From Myoxocephalus aenaeus (taxonomy: Eukaryota; Chordata; Actinopteri; Perciformes; Cottidae): a stretch of DNA of 64,000 nt. The notes under the pieces were generated by a model that made no database searches, had not been told where the DNA came from, and saw nothing but the letters and a program-made list of their open reading frames with translations. The DNA lies in assembly GCA_038501785.1 (NCBI GenBank), contig JBAMJR010000193.1, positions 85,001-149,000 on the forward strand, written 5' to 3'. Below, one piece after another: positions 1-11,859 of the stretch (positions are counted from its first letter, which is position 1; the number at the start of each line of letters is the position of its first letter). Position numbers and translations under genes: made by a program.

Positions 1-201
1 TCCACCAATTTGATGATACCGGCTATTGTAACACTCCAAGGTAGGTACAGTCTGCTGGATGAAGATGCTTAACTCTGGGCTAGTATCAGATGATACGTAT
101 CACTACAGAGCCTTAAGGAATGAACGTCAGCAGAGAAAGACCACACAATAAAGAAACTGGAATCAGAGGGGAGAATTAGTACCAACTATATTGTAGAACA
201 G

Positions 202-204
<3 letters not shown>

Positions 205-284
<80 letters not shown>
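205..284. repeat. (GT)n microsatellite
   Basis: An uninterrupted run of about 40 GT dinucleotides. It reads as (AC)n on the other strand and gives spurious His-Thr open frames. Confidence 0.98.
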
Positions 285-287
<3 letters not shown>

Positions 288-1061
288 AGGTGCATAACAC
301 AACAATAAGTTAAGTAACAGAACCTATAACTCCCCCGGCCCAGCTGCATTATAGTCACATGGTAATATAAACAATATCAGTATACTCCTTTAAAGGATTT
401 ACGCTTTGGTGCCATGCTGTCCAATCACACTCAAAAACGGCTTAGTCTGCAAGCGAGTGACGCAACGTCCCCTTGGTCCCGGGCCGCACAGAAAGAATGA
501 AAAAAAAAAAAACGAAAATTATGTTTTATTTTGAAGAATGACCGGATACAGCCGTCTGTGCGTCTCATCCGTCTTGACACTTGTCAAGAGGCTACGTCAT
601 AACGTTACCCCGAAAATGAAACTATCTCTGCCGTAGTGCCGGTGTTCTGGATTAAATTAAGGCAGAATATCCTGAAATCGCCAAAAAGCTATGAAAACCT
701 GCAAAAAACATCCAAACCATGAGTGTGAATACAGATCGTGAGCAGTAGTGTTGCATGCTGGGTGTTGACACCATGAGTGTGAGTACAGAGGCGAGGAGTA
801 CTATAAATATCAGTCAGTGATCGATGACATCATGTATTAGAGTAAATGTAACGTTTTCTGTGAGCCATAGCATGGTGACGTCAGAGGGAGGCTGTTTGAT
901 GATGGAGGTGGGCCCGACCAACCATCCCGCTCAGCGCCCCCTATCGTCGGGGAGTTTGAAAAGGAACGAACGCGCCTCGGCCCAAAATCAAAAAAATTGG
1001 CGTGAGAAATTGGTTGTGTGGCGTGAGTGCGTGTGAAAACATGCAAAAGCGGCGAAACCGT
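285..1061. other. Gene-free stretch, nothing recognised
   Basis: No coding pattern stands out. A short phrase around CCATGAGTGTGA occurs twice (about 718 and 771) with similar surroundings, suggesting a small local duplication. The short open frames here have no recognisable protein features. Confidence 0.5.
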
Positions 1062-2217
1062 GGGTGCATCCCAAGTCTCTAAATGTTCGTTTCCTCGCTC
1101 CTCGATCCTCGATTGAACCGGAAGTGGTTCTGCGCCGCCATCTTGACGGCCGTCCCAAAGCTCTTATTCTGCTCTGAGGAGCGAGGAGGAGGAGCGAGGA
1201 GGGAAATCGGAGGAGCCATGATGGAGGAGCCCCGAGAGCGAGCTTCCAGGAAGTGTTTTAACGCTGGACACGCCCCCTCACTGTTCATCTGTTATGTGAT
1301 TGGACGCTGCAGCTGAGCGGACTGATGCTGGAGTTTAATACCAGAGTGAAGACGATCACAGATTAAACTCAAGCTATATATTAAATCTGTTTTCTTATTC
1401 ATCATCTGGTTAAAATATGTTCATAGTAGGTCTGAACAACAAAAGGACCACAAACATGTCTTCAAAGATTTGATCTGTTGTTTCCCTCAATAACTTGTAT
1501 TATGTATGTAATTAAAATCAGAGAGAGCTGGAGAGAGGAAACACTTTTTACAACACGTAATGAAGAGAAACTATATTTATATTGTGGGTTATTTTATAAT
1601 GATGTCACAATCAGAATTTCAAAACATACAGACGTAAATAATAAATAAATAAGACTTATTCCGCCGGTATAAATGGATCCTGCGCGTATAAGCAGGACAC
1701 ATCACAGTATATAAATACACACACTGTGTATAAATACACATCACAGTATATAAATACTCAATGCAGTTTATTAAACGGTAACGACAGAGAAAACATCTCC
1801 ACTCTGACACTCATGATAACTTTGTCTTTATTAATATAAGTAGTAGTTTAGCACCATTAAATCAACTGAAAACATACGATCATTTTTATCAATATTGTAA
1901 GTGATTTTTATTGGAATGTTCGCTAAAAACTCTCCGGACAAAACTCATCAGCTGTTAAATCGACTGACAGCTGATCAGATGAGATCAGATGTGATCAGCT
2001 GTCAGGCGGCTGCAGTCATCATAAACCGACGTCGCTTCACGTGACGCTTCAGAGGAAAGGACGTCTCATGTCTCTTAAAACATGTTTCCTCGCGTCTTCT
2101 CTCCTCGCTTGGTTTCCTTGCGTCTCTCCATGCATCCCTGGTGGGAGGGACTAAGACGCAAGGAAAAGACGCAAGTGAGGGAAACGGGGATGCAATTTAG
2201 AGACTTGGGATGCACCC
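1062..2217. mobile_element. Non-autonomous DNA transposon with 23-bp TIRs
   Basis: The left end GGGTGCATCCCAAGTCTCT (continuing AAAT) is the exact reverse complement of the right end at 2195-2217. The trinucleotide CGT flanks both ends (1059-1061 and 2218-2220), fitting a 3-bp target duplication. The interior has no transposase-like frame. It contains a short A/T tandem phrase (about 1697-1758) and a perfect 12-bp-arm palindrome at 1966-2003 (GACAGCTGATCA). A 3-bp TSD would fit PIF/Harbinger-like elements, but the superfamily is not certain. Confidence 0.7.
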
Positions 2218-2220
2218 CGT

Positions 2221-3239
2221 GAGAGTTGGTAACTCTGCCTTTCTGCTTCCTGTTTGCCAAACCTCAGGGATCCGTATCTGAAAGGCGTAAATTCAGCTGT
2301 TAAAACAGAAGTCTCTTCATGTGCTGTAATCTGGTGTCAACACGCCGTGCAGCGCTGAGGGAGTCAAACACACCAAGTCATGAGTCCAGTTATTCTGACT
2401 GTTTCTCTACAATATTCAGATGTGTTTGAAACACATCTGGGAGGAAATCATATTTAACTTGATTATAAATGATTTAATTATGAATCAATAGACGGCAAGA
2501 GTACCTCAAGTTACTCCAATTAAAAATATCAACAGTACAACTTTTATTTGTATATATTTTGTTTGTAACTTTTATTTAGTTTTATATTTTATTTAAATTT
2601 ACTTTGTATTATTATTTACTTATTAACTTATTATTTAAATTGCACATATTTAGATCAAGACAATTATACACTTTATGAATGGGGTCATGCCACCTGACAG
2701 ACAGAAAGCTCTTTTTGGACCTCTCTATCTCTAGAAAACTGTTCATGGCCATGGATGGATCTGTGTTGGGAAATAGTTTTTAAGCTTTAATTTCCACGTG
2801 AACAACCACTAACTTAAGATGACAATGATGAAATATTATTTTGATAAAATGCGCAAGTCTGCCATTAAAGCCACTTAGAAGCTTCTAAAAGCTTTTATTT
2901 TGAAGGCGGCCCCGCAAGCTGCAGCTGACCCGGATGCTCCTCCATTAGCAACATGGCGGCTCCCGTCCGTAGAAGTAGCATCGTCTCGTTGCTGTGTTGA
3001 TAAAGTGTCAGGTAGCTCCTTCAGTACTGATCCAGCAGAGTCTCTGTATGTCTGGATAAACCTTCTGAATGGACTTCTAGATGTTCACCTTTGTTCCCGG
3101 ATGTTGTTCCTCTGACTCATCTCCCGGTAGCCTACAGAGATACTGAAGTTAGCTTAGCAGCTAGTCCCAGTTTGATGGAGAGGACACGAGCTTTGTGACG
3201 GAGTTTGTGTGGAGGAAACGTTTCTGTCGTTGTGTGAAA
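2221..3239 (+). promoter_or_regulatory. Upstream region of the zinc-finger gene
   Basis: No coding content is recognisable from 2221 to about 2870, which is AT-rich. From about 2895 the DNA becomes GC-rich and includes an ACATGGCGGC phrase, like promoter or 5'-UTR DNA ahead of the zinc-finger first exon at 3240. No TATA box was picked. Assignment as the promoter rests on position only. Confidence 0.3.
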
Positions 3240-3431
3240 ATGTCTGAAGTCCAAATGCTGTTTGAAAGAATGATAGTAGAGCACGAGGAGGAACTTTTTA
3301 GTTTAAAAGAGGAGAACGAGCGACAACGGAGACTACAGGACGCTGTTTTCAACCCGGAAGTCCGGATACAAAGAGCAGGTTGGTTCTGTTTGTTTCTTCA
3401 TCACTTTAAACTGATGGAACCAGTTCTGGAG

Positions 3432-3596
3432 GAAGTATTCACATCATGTACTGAGGTAGAGTTACAGGTACTGAAGTATTCACATCATGTACTGAGGTAG
3501 AGTTACAGGTACTGAAGTATTCACATCATGTACTGAGGTAGAGTTACAGGTACTGAAGTATTCACATCATGTACTGAGGTAGAGTTACAGGTACTG
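3432..3596. repeat. 41-bp tandem repeat, about 4 copies
   Basis: A unit beginning GAAGTATTCACATCATGTAC recurs at 3432, 3473, 3514 and 3555 with exact 41-bp spacing and almost no divergence. It lies in the zinc-finger gene's intron directly after exon 1. Confidence 0.95.
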
Positions 3597-3615
3597 TACT
3601 GAAGTATTTAAATAC

Positions 3616-3720
3616 GTACATATTGTACTTTTTACTGTACTATCTCTCAAAGGTACATATTGTACTTTTTACTGTACTACACCTCAGAGGTACATATTGT
3701 ACTTTTTACTGTACTACATC
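3616..3720. repeat. 37-bp tandem repeat, about 3 copies
   Basis: A unit beginning GTACATATTGTACTTTTTAC recurs at 3616, 3653 and 3690. It adjoins the 41-bp array and ends where the hAT-like terminus starts. Confidence 0.9.
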
Positions 3721-5158
3721 CAGTGGCGGCTGGTGGATTTTTTTTTTTGGGTGGAGCCAGCCAATCAATTTCAGCAAACATCCTAGTATGATTCAATGCA
3801 AAAAAATATATAGTCTAATAGAACAAGTTTATTTTTTAAGATGCCCATATGAACCTTGTTTGTTGGGGAAACACACAATCAGTGTGGTGAGGAAACCTGC
3901 ATGTTTTTATGACTAATTATTTGTAAAGGAACTTTGCTCTTCTGTCCTTCTGAGTGGCAAACCTCTCAATGGCCTTCTTATTGAAGTCAGGCATGTCCCT
4001 GACAAGCTTCTTCTCCATGAGAGCGTAGCCAGAGCATTAAGGCCATCCTGTGTCATGGTGAGACTGACAGTCTCTGTGAAGGAGAACCGCTCCTTATCTT
4101 CATCAGGATGGCATCACATACCTGTACAAGATAAATCAACTTACATTTGCAATAACGCTATTTTGATTAAAGTGTTTCTCATTGAACACATGCTTATGTC
4201 CAAGTCAAGTATTTCAAGAATACAATGTATGTCAAATCTTACAAATAACTTTAGATGATGGGAAATTATAACTACATCATCAAATTGTATCAGACGGGCC
4301 GCTCATAGGGAGCTACGATGAGTGACAAGCTACTAGCTAAAAAGCCCATGAGACATTCACTGACCTCCTGAACCCAGTAATTACAATACACAGTGTTCTT
4401 ATCTAGAACAACTTCTTCCTGTAAACACACTAACACTTTTAATATAACAGGTTAACATTACATGTCACTCAGTCTGTTATAATATAGTTATTTACCTTTA
4501 CACGTCCTTTAATGAAGACAGGGTCGATGTTCCTCTTCTGCAGCTGGTTGAATAGCATGTCCACATTTGGCGTGATCTTTCTCCGTCTGTAACTAAACAA
4601 CCGTTTTCTCTTTGTGTAACAGTGGTAGCGGGCTAACGTTAGCCCGCTAGCTAACGTTAGCCCGTTAGCTGGCCTCTGCCTCCCCCTCGCCGCTGCTTAG
4701 TTCCGGAGGGCAATGCCAGGAATAAAGCTGCACTGTGGCTCCCCTCATTACAGCAGCCCGTCATAAGCGCTGGAGCGATGGTGTCCGCGGTCGAGTTCTG
4801 ATAGTGATGTACCGTTAGCGCCGATGTAGCTTAGCATGAGCATCAGCTGGAAGTGGGTGGAAATATCCATTGTCTCGTCCACTTGGCGATACAAATCAGC
4901 GTTCTTTACTTCCTCCAGAATGTAATCCCTTATAACTGACAGCAGCATGCAGTCCAAGTCTTGGAGGAGAGATTTGATCTAGTTAGGCTTGAGTCTTAGG
5001 GCTCCATTGTCATGACGTTAAAATGGCGCTGAGAGAGACGGGCAGACGAGAATACAAGCGAAGAGAACGAGAACATGCAGATGAGGACGAGAGACTAGCT
5101 GTGAACGCGCACCCGGGGCCTGGCCCCGCAGAAGTCCTTTTTAGGGTGCGGATTGGAT
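3721..5158 (-). mobile_element. hAT-type transposon remnant
   Basis: The left edge reads CAGTGGCGGCTGGTGG, a hAT-style terminus. On the minus strand 4748-4957 encodes a fragment with the phrases LLSVIRDYILEEVKNADLY and QVDETMDISTHFQLMLMLSY. This resembles the region around the first catalytic Asp of ZMYM1-like hAT transposases (usual form DETTDIS). Only this fragment survives. I could not find a matching right terminal repeat, so the right boundary is approximate and may reach about 5440. Confidence 0.6.
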
Positions 5159-6017
5159 AAATGATATGTCCATCATTTATATCTTTAATCAGTGATTGGC
5201 TAAACTGCGTATTAGACCCGCCTTTCTTGGACCAAATCGCTTCGGCCCCGGCATGTGCACGAGCATTAGAGACCAGCAGAGACGTGCATGTGAGCAGCTC
5301 AGAGCAGAGAGGACGAGCAGGAAAAGCAGATATTTTGCGCAGACATCATATTTTACAAATATTACTACTACATCTCTACGTCTACCGACTTTACTCGTTG
5401 TGGAGGATTAAAACTCAAAGCTTCGTCATTTTGACCCCAAGACAACGGGAGGGTTAAACCCTCTGCAAAACAATGAAGTACCTGTGAACTGTAGGACTGG
5501 AAATACATCAGTCAGCTCGTCTGAATGTGCTGGAAGCTCTGACCACAAGGTACGTCTGAAGAGACGCACTAGATCCAAAACATTAGTGAAACCATTTAGT
5601 TGTTCCGTCTGTAGTAAAACATTATCATGTAAGGGAAACCTGAGACATCACATGACTGTCCACACAGGAGTGAAAGCATTTAGTTGTTCAGTTTGTGGTA
5701 AAACATTTTCACTCAAGGTAACCCTGAAACGACACATGACTGTTCACACAGGAGAGAAACCATTTAGTTGTTCACTTTGTGGTAACACATTTTCACGTAA
5801 GGGACATCTGAAACAACACATGCCTATCCACACAGGAGAGAAAGCATTGTGTTGTTCTGTGTGTAGTAAAACATTTTCACGTAAGGTAAACCTGAATCGA
5901 CACATGACTATCCACACAGGAGAGAAACCATTTAGTTGTTCAGTTTGTGGTAAAACATTTTCACTCAAGAAAACTCTGAAACAACATTTAGAAGTCCACA
6001 CTAGAGCAACAAATTAG

Positions 6018-7642
6018 TCGTGGAGTTTGCTCAACAAGATTCTCTCGTCTGTTATTTATCAAATCACAAGTGTATTGATGAGAGCATCAGAAATAAATGA
6101 GACCTAGTTAAACACCTAAGAACTGTCAGGCTGATACAGACTGCAAAATAAGTTTATTCAGCTAAGATGAAGCTACACATCAATTTAAATTATTTGGTGT
6201 GTGTTTCTATTAGTATTTCATGTGTTATGTATTGTCATGTGTGTGTATATATTAATTATAATTGTTTTAAGTTGTCAAAGTATTCCATGTCCCCTATGCA
6301 AGATTTAGGGATTCTGTACTTTGTTTTTAGGACGTGAATATTTTACCTTTTGTTGACAACACTTTCTCTTTGATTTACTACTGTTGTAATAAAACAGTAA
6401 TATGTTCTAATTGTTTTCATGGTGGCTCTCAAACAGTTAGAAAGTTAATTCAATGTTTCTACCAAAATGACTTCAGGTCCATGTTTACTTCCTTATTTGC
6501 TCCAGTGTTTGTAGCTAAGCTGCAGCAGCCTGTTGTTCTTTTGAACCTCAATCTGTGTTCATGATTAATGGAAGTTACATTTATAATTAGTATGTGAAAT
6601 GTGAATGAATTGCCTTCATTAATGAAATGTATTTTTTACTGATATGATTACCACCCTGTTACGTCCAGTCCATCCTGTTATCTGAGTTTCTTTTTATGAT
6701 AATTAAATGAAATCAACAAATATTAAGCATGTCTTTGTGGTTACTTGCAGGTTATGAATTGGCACAATTAAATAACCTCAAAATTCTAAAATAAATGTGG
6801 GCAAATTACAGAATTACAGAATAACTTTTTTCAAATGAATGCTTGTTTGTAAATACTGTTTAAAATATATTTTAAGGTTAAAGTAAGGGACATGTTAGAA
6901 AATGTAATTATTCCAATACCTGTGTATTATTGTAGTATGGCACCGAATAGTAGGACTGATGAAGAAGAAGATGAAGAGCAGGAAGTCCAACAGTGACAGC
7001 TGCTGACTCATGTCCAGGATAAACTCCTTATTAAAATCACATCAGAGGAAGGAAGGGAAAATAACCAGCAGCGGCTCCACCTAGTGGCCTCAAACAGGAA
7101 GTACAGTAATACTCCTCAGGCTGAAATAAAAAAACTTCCTCATACACAAATCACATACATTACAAAACTAATGTGGACATACCTGTTTAAATACTCAAAT
7201 ACACTTAATGAGATGCTTGTATTCTAGACAGTTTGTTTTTGGTACTTTTTACTGTTTCAACATGACAATAAAGCCTGAATACAAAGACGCTGCAGAAAGA
7301 AACGGTCTCCTAGTTTGGAACTAAAATCTACAGAAAATATGATTCAACAGTTTAAAAGAATTTATTTAACTATAAATATCTATATATTTATATAAATATA
7401 TGACTAAATACAATATATATATATATATTTAACTAAATATATATTATTTAACTATAAATATATATAAATATAAATATTTAACTATATAGAATATATTTAA
7501 CTATATAGAAATATATATTTATTTACCTATAAATGTATATGTATATATAAAAAAAAGGAAAAGGAGGCGTTTCTGAATAAATGTGTAGCTTTTACAACTT
7601 CAGCTGAAATCCCGACCCAACGGTGACCTCCTTTTCGGCCCC
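6018..7642. other. Gene-free stretch with AT-rich repeat
   Basis: No gene is recognisable. After the zinc-finger stop there is an AATAAATG at about 6091 that could serve as its poly(A) signal. From about 7360 to 7550 the DNA is a degenerate TATA/AAATA repeat (phrases like TTTAACTATAAATATA recur). Confidence 0.5.
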
Positions 7643-7951
7643 TCAGTACCGATGCATCCGAACATCTGGCGTCAGAAAACGTGACTTTACCAACTTAAGA
7701 GAGAGGACGGCTGCTCCTGAGATGTGCAGTGCAGCTTCCATACCACACTGTGATGGAGCTGTAAGGACGCTCTCCACCGTGCATCTGTAGAAGTAGCTGA
7801 GAATCTTGGGTGGCATGCCACATTTCCTCAGCCTTCTTAGGAAATACAGTCTCTGCTGGGCCTTTCTGATGTTCTGCAGTGTGTAATGAGACCAGGTGAG
7901 GTCCTCGCTGATGTGCGTTCTGAGGAATTTAAAGGTTTTCACCCTTTCCAC
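7643..7951 (-). mobile_element. LINE reverse-transcriptase C-terminal fragment
   Basis: The minus strand encodes about 100 residues beginning MERVKTFKFLRTHISEDLTW, then NIRKAQQRLYFLRRLRKCGM and FYRCTVESVLTAPSQCGMEAAL. This is the region after the YADD block in fish non-LTR retrotransposon ORF2 proteins. It is 5'-truncated. The clade cannot be assigned with confidence. It is a dead copy. Confidence 0.8.
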
Positions 7952-8119
7952 CTCTGTCTATGTGAAGTGGCTCCAAATCTGCTGAAAGATCGGAAATCCT
8001 ATCCGTCACAGTATTCCTCGTTAGGCTAATGATGGCAAAAGCCTGTCACTTAAAAAATAAATAAAACACAGTTCTAACAGTTGTAACAGAACCGCGGGTT
8101 GTATGTTTGACTCCCTGCA

Positions 8120-8935
8120 TTAACCTTCCTCTTGTGTTCGGGTCGGCACCGACCCGCTTTAGGTTTTAAATGCATAAAAGAACCACATACATGTGTTTAT
8201 TGCATCAAGGCTTTTTGACTTTGTCAGGAACCTCTATTTCAACTAAATTAAACAAAATCTTTTTTTTTCACTAAATTATAAAATGCTCTGGTTGAAATTA
8301 TGACTTTTGTGTTGTTGGGGTCGGTTTTGACCCAGTTATAAAAATAAGATTTGCTTGATTGGTTGTTGTTTTTTTGACATTGCAAATCTATATTTTGTGT
8401 TATGACTTGATCTGCTTTTCATTTTGTGTTTGTATTAAAGTTCTATTGCTGAAAAAAATACTTTTTAACCTTTTTCTTGAAGTAAATATATATGGGTCAA
8501 AATTGACCCGTAACACCATAGATGTTACTATAGTTAATAATATTAAAATGAAAACATAAATAAAACATGTATTTAAGAGATGTGTTCTAATACCGCTCAG
8601 TAATAGTCAGGTAACACAACAACCTTTTATTTATTTATATGATTCTCTTGAGGTTCATTTTACCTTTGTTTAATTGAAATGGAGGTATCCTGACAAAGAA
8701 AAGGCCCAGAGGCCCACACCAAAAATATGAAAACATACAACAATATGTTCATGGATAAGGAAGCCTAACAAGGTAACCAAGAGATGAGAAACAAATTGGA
8801 TGATAAATAATTGTTTTTAGTGTATTTTACAGCTGATTTAAGACATGGGTCAAAACCGACCCGTTAACACAAGAGATGCTAACAGAAAGCTAACACAAGA
8901 GATGCTAACAGAAAGCTAACACAAGAGGAAGGTTA
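8120..8935. mobile_element. TTAA-type MITE carrying GGGTC palindromes
   Basis: The left end TTAACCTTCCTCTTGTGTT and the right end AACACAAGAGGAAGGTTA are inverted copies. The terminal TTAA on the left and TTA on the right suggest piggyBac-type target choice. The interior has four imperfect palindromes of the form GGGTC-6-GACCC at 8140-8155, 8318-8333, 8494-8509 and 8847-8862. Near the right end the phrase AACACAAGAGATGCTAACAG is repeated. No transposase is present. Confidence 0.7.
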
Positions 8936-10362
8936 CACATTAAATGGGGTCAACTTGATCGTAAAGATAACAGAAGGGTTAAGACACGGTTGTTGGGTGT
9001 GCTAAACTTGCTATCTATGCGAAAGCAAACATGATCTGAGCACCAGGCAGGTCCTGGTGATTATAAATGTCTGATTGTTATTCAGTTAATGCTTACCCAG
9101 CATATCATACCTGTCTTTATGATCCGATCCTGGACAACATTTACAAGACCATTTACTTTGCATAATCTTTAAGTTTACTTTTGTGCAAAACTATTTGGTT
9201 GCCAGCAGATACATTAGAGGAGACAATGGTTATTCACAGTCTAATTCAAGATTTAGGTTCTAAAATAAAATATCATGAGTTTGGAAAGAAAAGGAATAGT
9301 CCTGGAAAGAAACAGACTTAATCATGACACGTTTAAACTCTCTCAAATATAAACAGTCCAATATAGGATGCATGGTTATGGTAAATAAGTGAATGTATTC
9401 CTCTATAAACAGCGTGAGACGCTCACTCAAGTTGTCCCTGAGTTTCAGTGTGTTGTCTATCAGTGTCAGCTCCACAGGCAGAGAGTACATTTCTGCAGCA
9501 ATGGGGTTTGGATGTGTCTGGATCAATCATTGCGGACGAAGCTCACTGCACATTGCTGCTTCCCTGTAGGTGCACCTATAAAGAAAGTGTGCAGCAGAAG
9601 GTTCTTCTAAAAAAACCTGCATTTATAATGCCGTGCTAATGCTGAAGATGCACTTTAAACAAGCCGATCGGCCAGTTCTGACCGTGCTGTCGGTTCCTTG
9701 GCATGAGCTTTATACCATAAGATAAGATAATCATTTACTAGTCTCCCAGTGGAAACATTTACAAGATTACAGCAGTCTCCACACAGCAACGTGAAGCAAC
9801 ATCATCGTAGAGTTACAAGAGGCTCGGCCCGCGGATTAAAGCCCACCTGTCCGGCAGTAAGTAAGTAAGTAAGACCCTTTTGAGCTAACGCAGGTTGTGT
9901 CTGGGTTTTTATTTTTATTTATTTATTTGTACATGCTGGAGGCATGAAACACTCCTCATCTGCTGTAACTGGCCTCACAAGATATCACATGTAATTTGTC
10001 AGTCACGAGCTTTGATTAGTTTTGATTTGGATGGAGAGATAAATGACTTGGAAATGACTCGGCTGCATCATATTTGGGAGGGATACTACCATATGCTCCT
10101 GCATTTATTCAAGCACATGTTCTCATGATCATCATGTTGCAGTGCATCTGACTTGAAGTGGAATTGAAGTCACAGTTAAAGCCGAGAGCTTCCTGGTTTC
10201 ATGTCCATGCTCTCCTTCTAATAATTAGGCTACAGGATACTATTGTGACTTTATCTGAAATAGTGTTGGCCAATGCTGATAGCTCAGAAGAAATGAGGAG
10301 CTACATTGACATTGTTGCATTAATTATAACATGTGAACAGAGTCACCAATATATATATATAT
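8936..10362. other. Gene-free stretch
   Basis: No convincing exon. Overlapping open frames on both strands at 9260-9610 have no recognisable motif. An (AAGT)n run lies at about 9857-9875. A LINE-tail-like piece is listed separately at 9717-9800. Confidence 0.45.
9717..9800 (-). mobile_element. LINE 3' tail fragment
   Basis: ATAAGATAAGATAATC followed by TAGTCTCCCAGTGGAAACAT and TTACAGCAG matches, from memory, the reverse complement of a common fish LINE 3' end. The short GATAA repeats would be the element's 3' terminus. No coding part remains. Confidence 0.5.
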
Positions 10363-10722
10363 TAGTGCTGTCATATTAGCGCGTTATTAACGGCGTTAAC
10401 GCAAACCAATTTTAACGTCGTCAATTTTATTAACGGCGTTAAAGCATTTTCATTTTTAAATTATTTTTTTTCCGCGAGCACCACGCCGGATATAGGTGAA
10501 CCGGAAGCAAAACAATAGGCACGCCGTTCGGGCTTGGAAGCTAGGCTAACGTTACGGTTTGAAATGAATGAATGGTGAGCGCCATACGGCAAAATGAATG
10601 ATATTCAGTGAACTGAGAACAGGTGCGCGTGCCAGAAGGGAGCGCGAGTGAACACATTGAACACAGCAGGAGAGAACGCAACGTTAGCCAGCTAGCTAAA
10701 GCTCCGGTGGAACATTATTAGC

Positions 10723-10773
10723 TTATGCTGTGTTCACACCGGACGCGCCGCTTCCGGTGTGAACACAGCATAA
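10723..10773. mobile_element. Foldback remnant: two TIRs fused head to head
   Basis: TTATGCTGTGTTCACACCGGA is followed after 9 bp by its reverse complement, giving a 51-bp hairpin. The TGCTGTGTTCACACCG phrase is the TIR of the full MITE at 58074-58827. This looks like a copy of that element which lost all internal DNA. Confidence 0.75.
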
Positions 10774-10857
10774 CGCTACCGTTTTTGAGGAGGTAGATTT
10801 TGAGGAGAGGGGACTGACAAGGCAGAAGGTAAAGTGGTCCACCGTTCTATCAATAAG

Positions 10858-11049
10858 CAGACCTGCCAACCTGTACGCAATTTGCGTAGCGGATACGCAT
10901 TTTGACGTCAAAGTACGCTGATAAAAATTAGTCTAAAATTAATTTTAGACTAATTGACCAGCACACATTATATGCAATGCAATATAATGCATGACGAGTA
11001 TTTAATGACTTATCAATATATAGGTTATATATCAAGGTTGGCAGGTCTG
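10858..11049. mobile_element. Nested 192-bp MITE
   Basis: The ends CAGACCTGCCAACCT and AGGTTGGCAGGTCTG are perfect 15-bp inverted repeats. The interior has another palindromic tract (TAGTCTAAAATTAATTTTAG). It lies inside the hAT element. No clear target duplication was found. Confidence 0.7.
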
Positions 11050-11859
11050 AATGAGGCTAAACTAGAAGTTAACACTAATACAAACATTATTTTTGCAGAA
11101 TGAGTGTGTTAGGGGAGAAGGATGCAGCCATTGTTAAACAGCTGGATTGAAATGCAGCTGGAACTGGTCGTGGCTAAAACTGGAAGGCAAGGTCTCAATA
11201 AAAGGGCAAGAGGTGTCCTTTCATCTAGGAGATGTATTCTCCAAAATCAACAGGCAGGGATTCACCAGATGCATTCTCTGCATCAAAGATATAAATGATG
11301 CTAACAAAGGCAGCCATGCTCTCCCTTACCACATTGTGCCTCATATACTGTAAATGTTAGACCAGTGACAGGCTGGCATGAAATGGCTTGCATAATACTT
11401 AGTAAGGAGGCCATAATCATTTTTGACTCATGGCTGAAGTTAAGTTTCTCCAGCTCTCCCCAGGTTGGCAAAAAAATCATCTCAAAATGCATCAGATTGA
11501 TGCTTTAAAATATGGAATATTTAAATGTTTCTTACGGGGGAGCATGCCCCCGGACCCCCCTAGAGGGGTAATATCCTTCTCACGTTTTTCACCCCTGACC
11601 CGTTTTCATGCCTGGTGCACTCTATAATTTTATTTTGTAAACCCTTGTTTACCTGAAATGTGCAGTGATTTTATTTTGTACCGCCCTGTTTGGCAGTTGT
11701 TTTTCAATAAAATAAAGCAAGCCAATACACTTTTTCATGTTGATAAGAGCATTAAAATGCAAAAAAAAAAAATTGCGATTAATTGCGATTAATCGCGAGT
11801 TAACTATGACATAAATGCGATTAATCGCGATTAAATATTTTAATCGCTTGACAGCACTA

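Larger units (their letters stand above)
3240..6017 (+). pseudogene. C2H2 zinc-finger gene, two exons, probably disrupted
   Basis: Exon 1 (3240-3378) starts at ATG with MSEVQMLFERMIVEHEEEL, continues with an acidic, charged helix ending NPEVRIQRAG, and closes at a GT donor (GAGCAG/GTTGG). This is the N-terminal exon type of teleost multi-finger proteins. The second coding block (open from 5412, stop TAG 6015-6017) has a linker phrase GLNPLQNNEVPV and then five C2H2 fingers, each CxxC-x12-HxxxH. They are joined by TGVKAF, TGEKPF, TGEKAL and TGEKPF linkers; family knowledge says such fingers bind DNA in the nucleus. The acidic first half of exon 2 expected in this family is missing. Between the blocks lie two minisatellites and a hAT remnant, and there is an in-frame TAA at 5409. 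I infer that transposon insertion plus deletion removed the exon's 5' part. A spliced short protein using an acceptor near 5441 cannot be excluded. Confidence 0.7.
10363..11859. mobile_element. hAT transposon, ZBED/Ac-like family, non-autonomous
   Basis: The element begins TAGTGCTGTCA and ends TGACAGCACTA, and both ends carry ATTAA/CGATTAATCGCG-type subterminal repeats. It is flanked by ATATATAT on both sides, compatible with an 8-bp TSD but inside a TA repeat, so weak. The right 220 bp match the right end of the element at 54481-54979, which still encodes transposase and identifies the family. Here the transposase has gone and two other small inverted-repeat elements are nested inside. Confidence 0.8.

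Noticed and set aside
176..358. Poly-(His-Thr) open frame
   Set aside because: Entirely produced by the (GT)n microsatellite.
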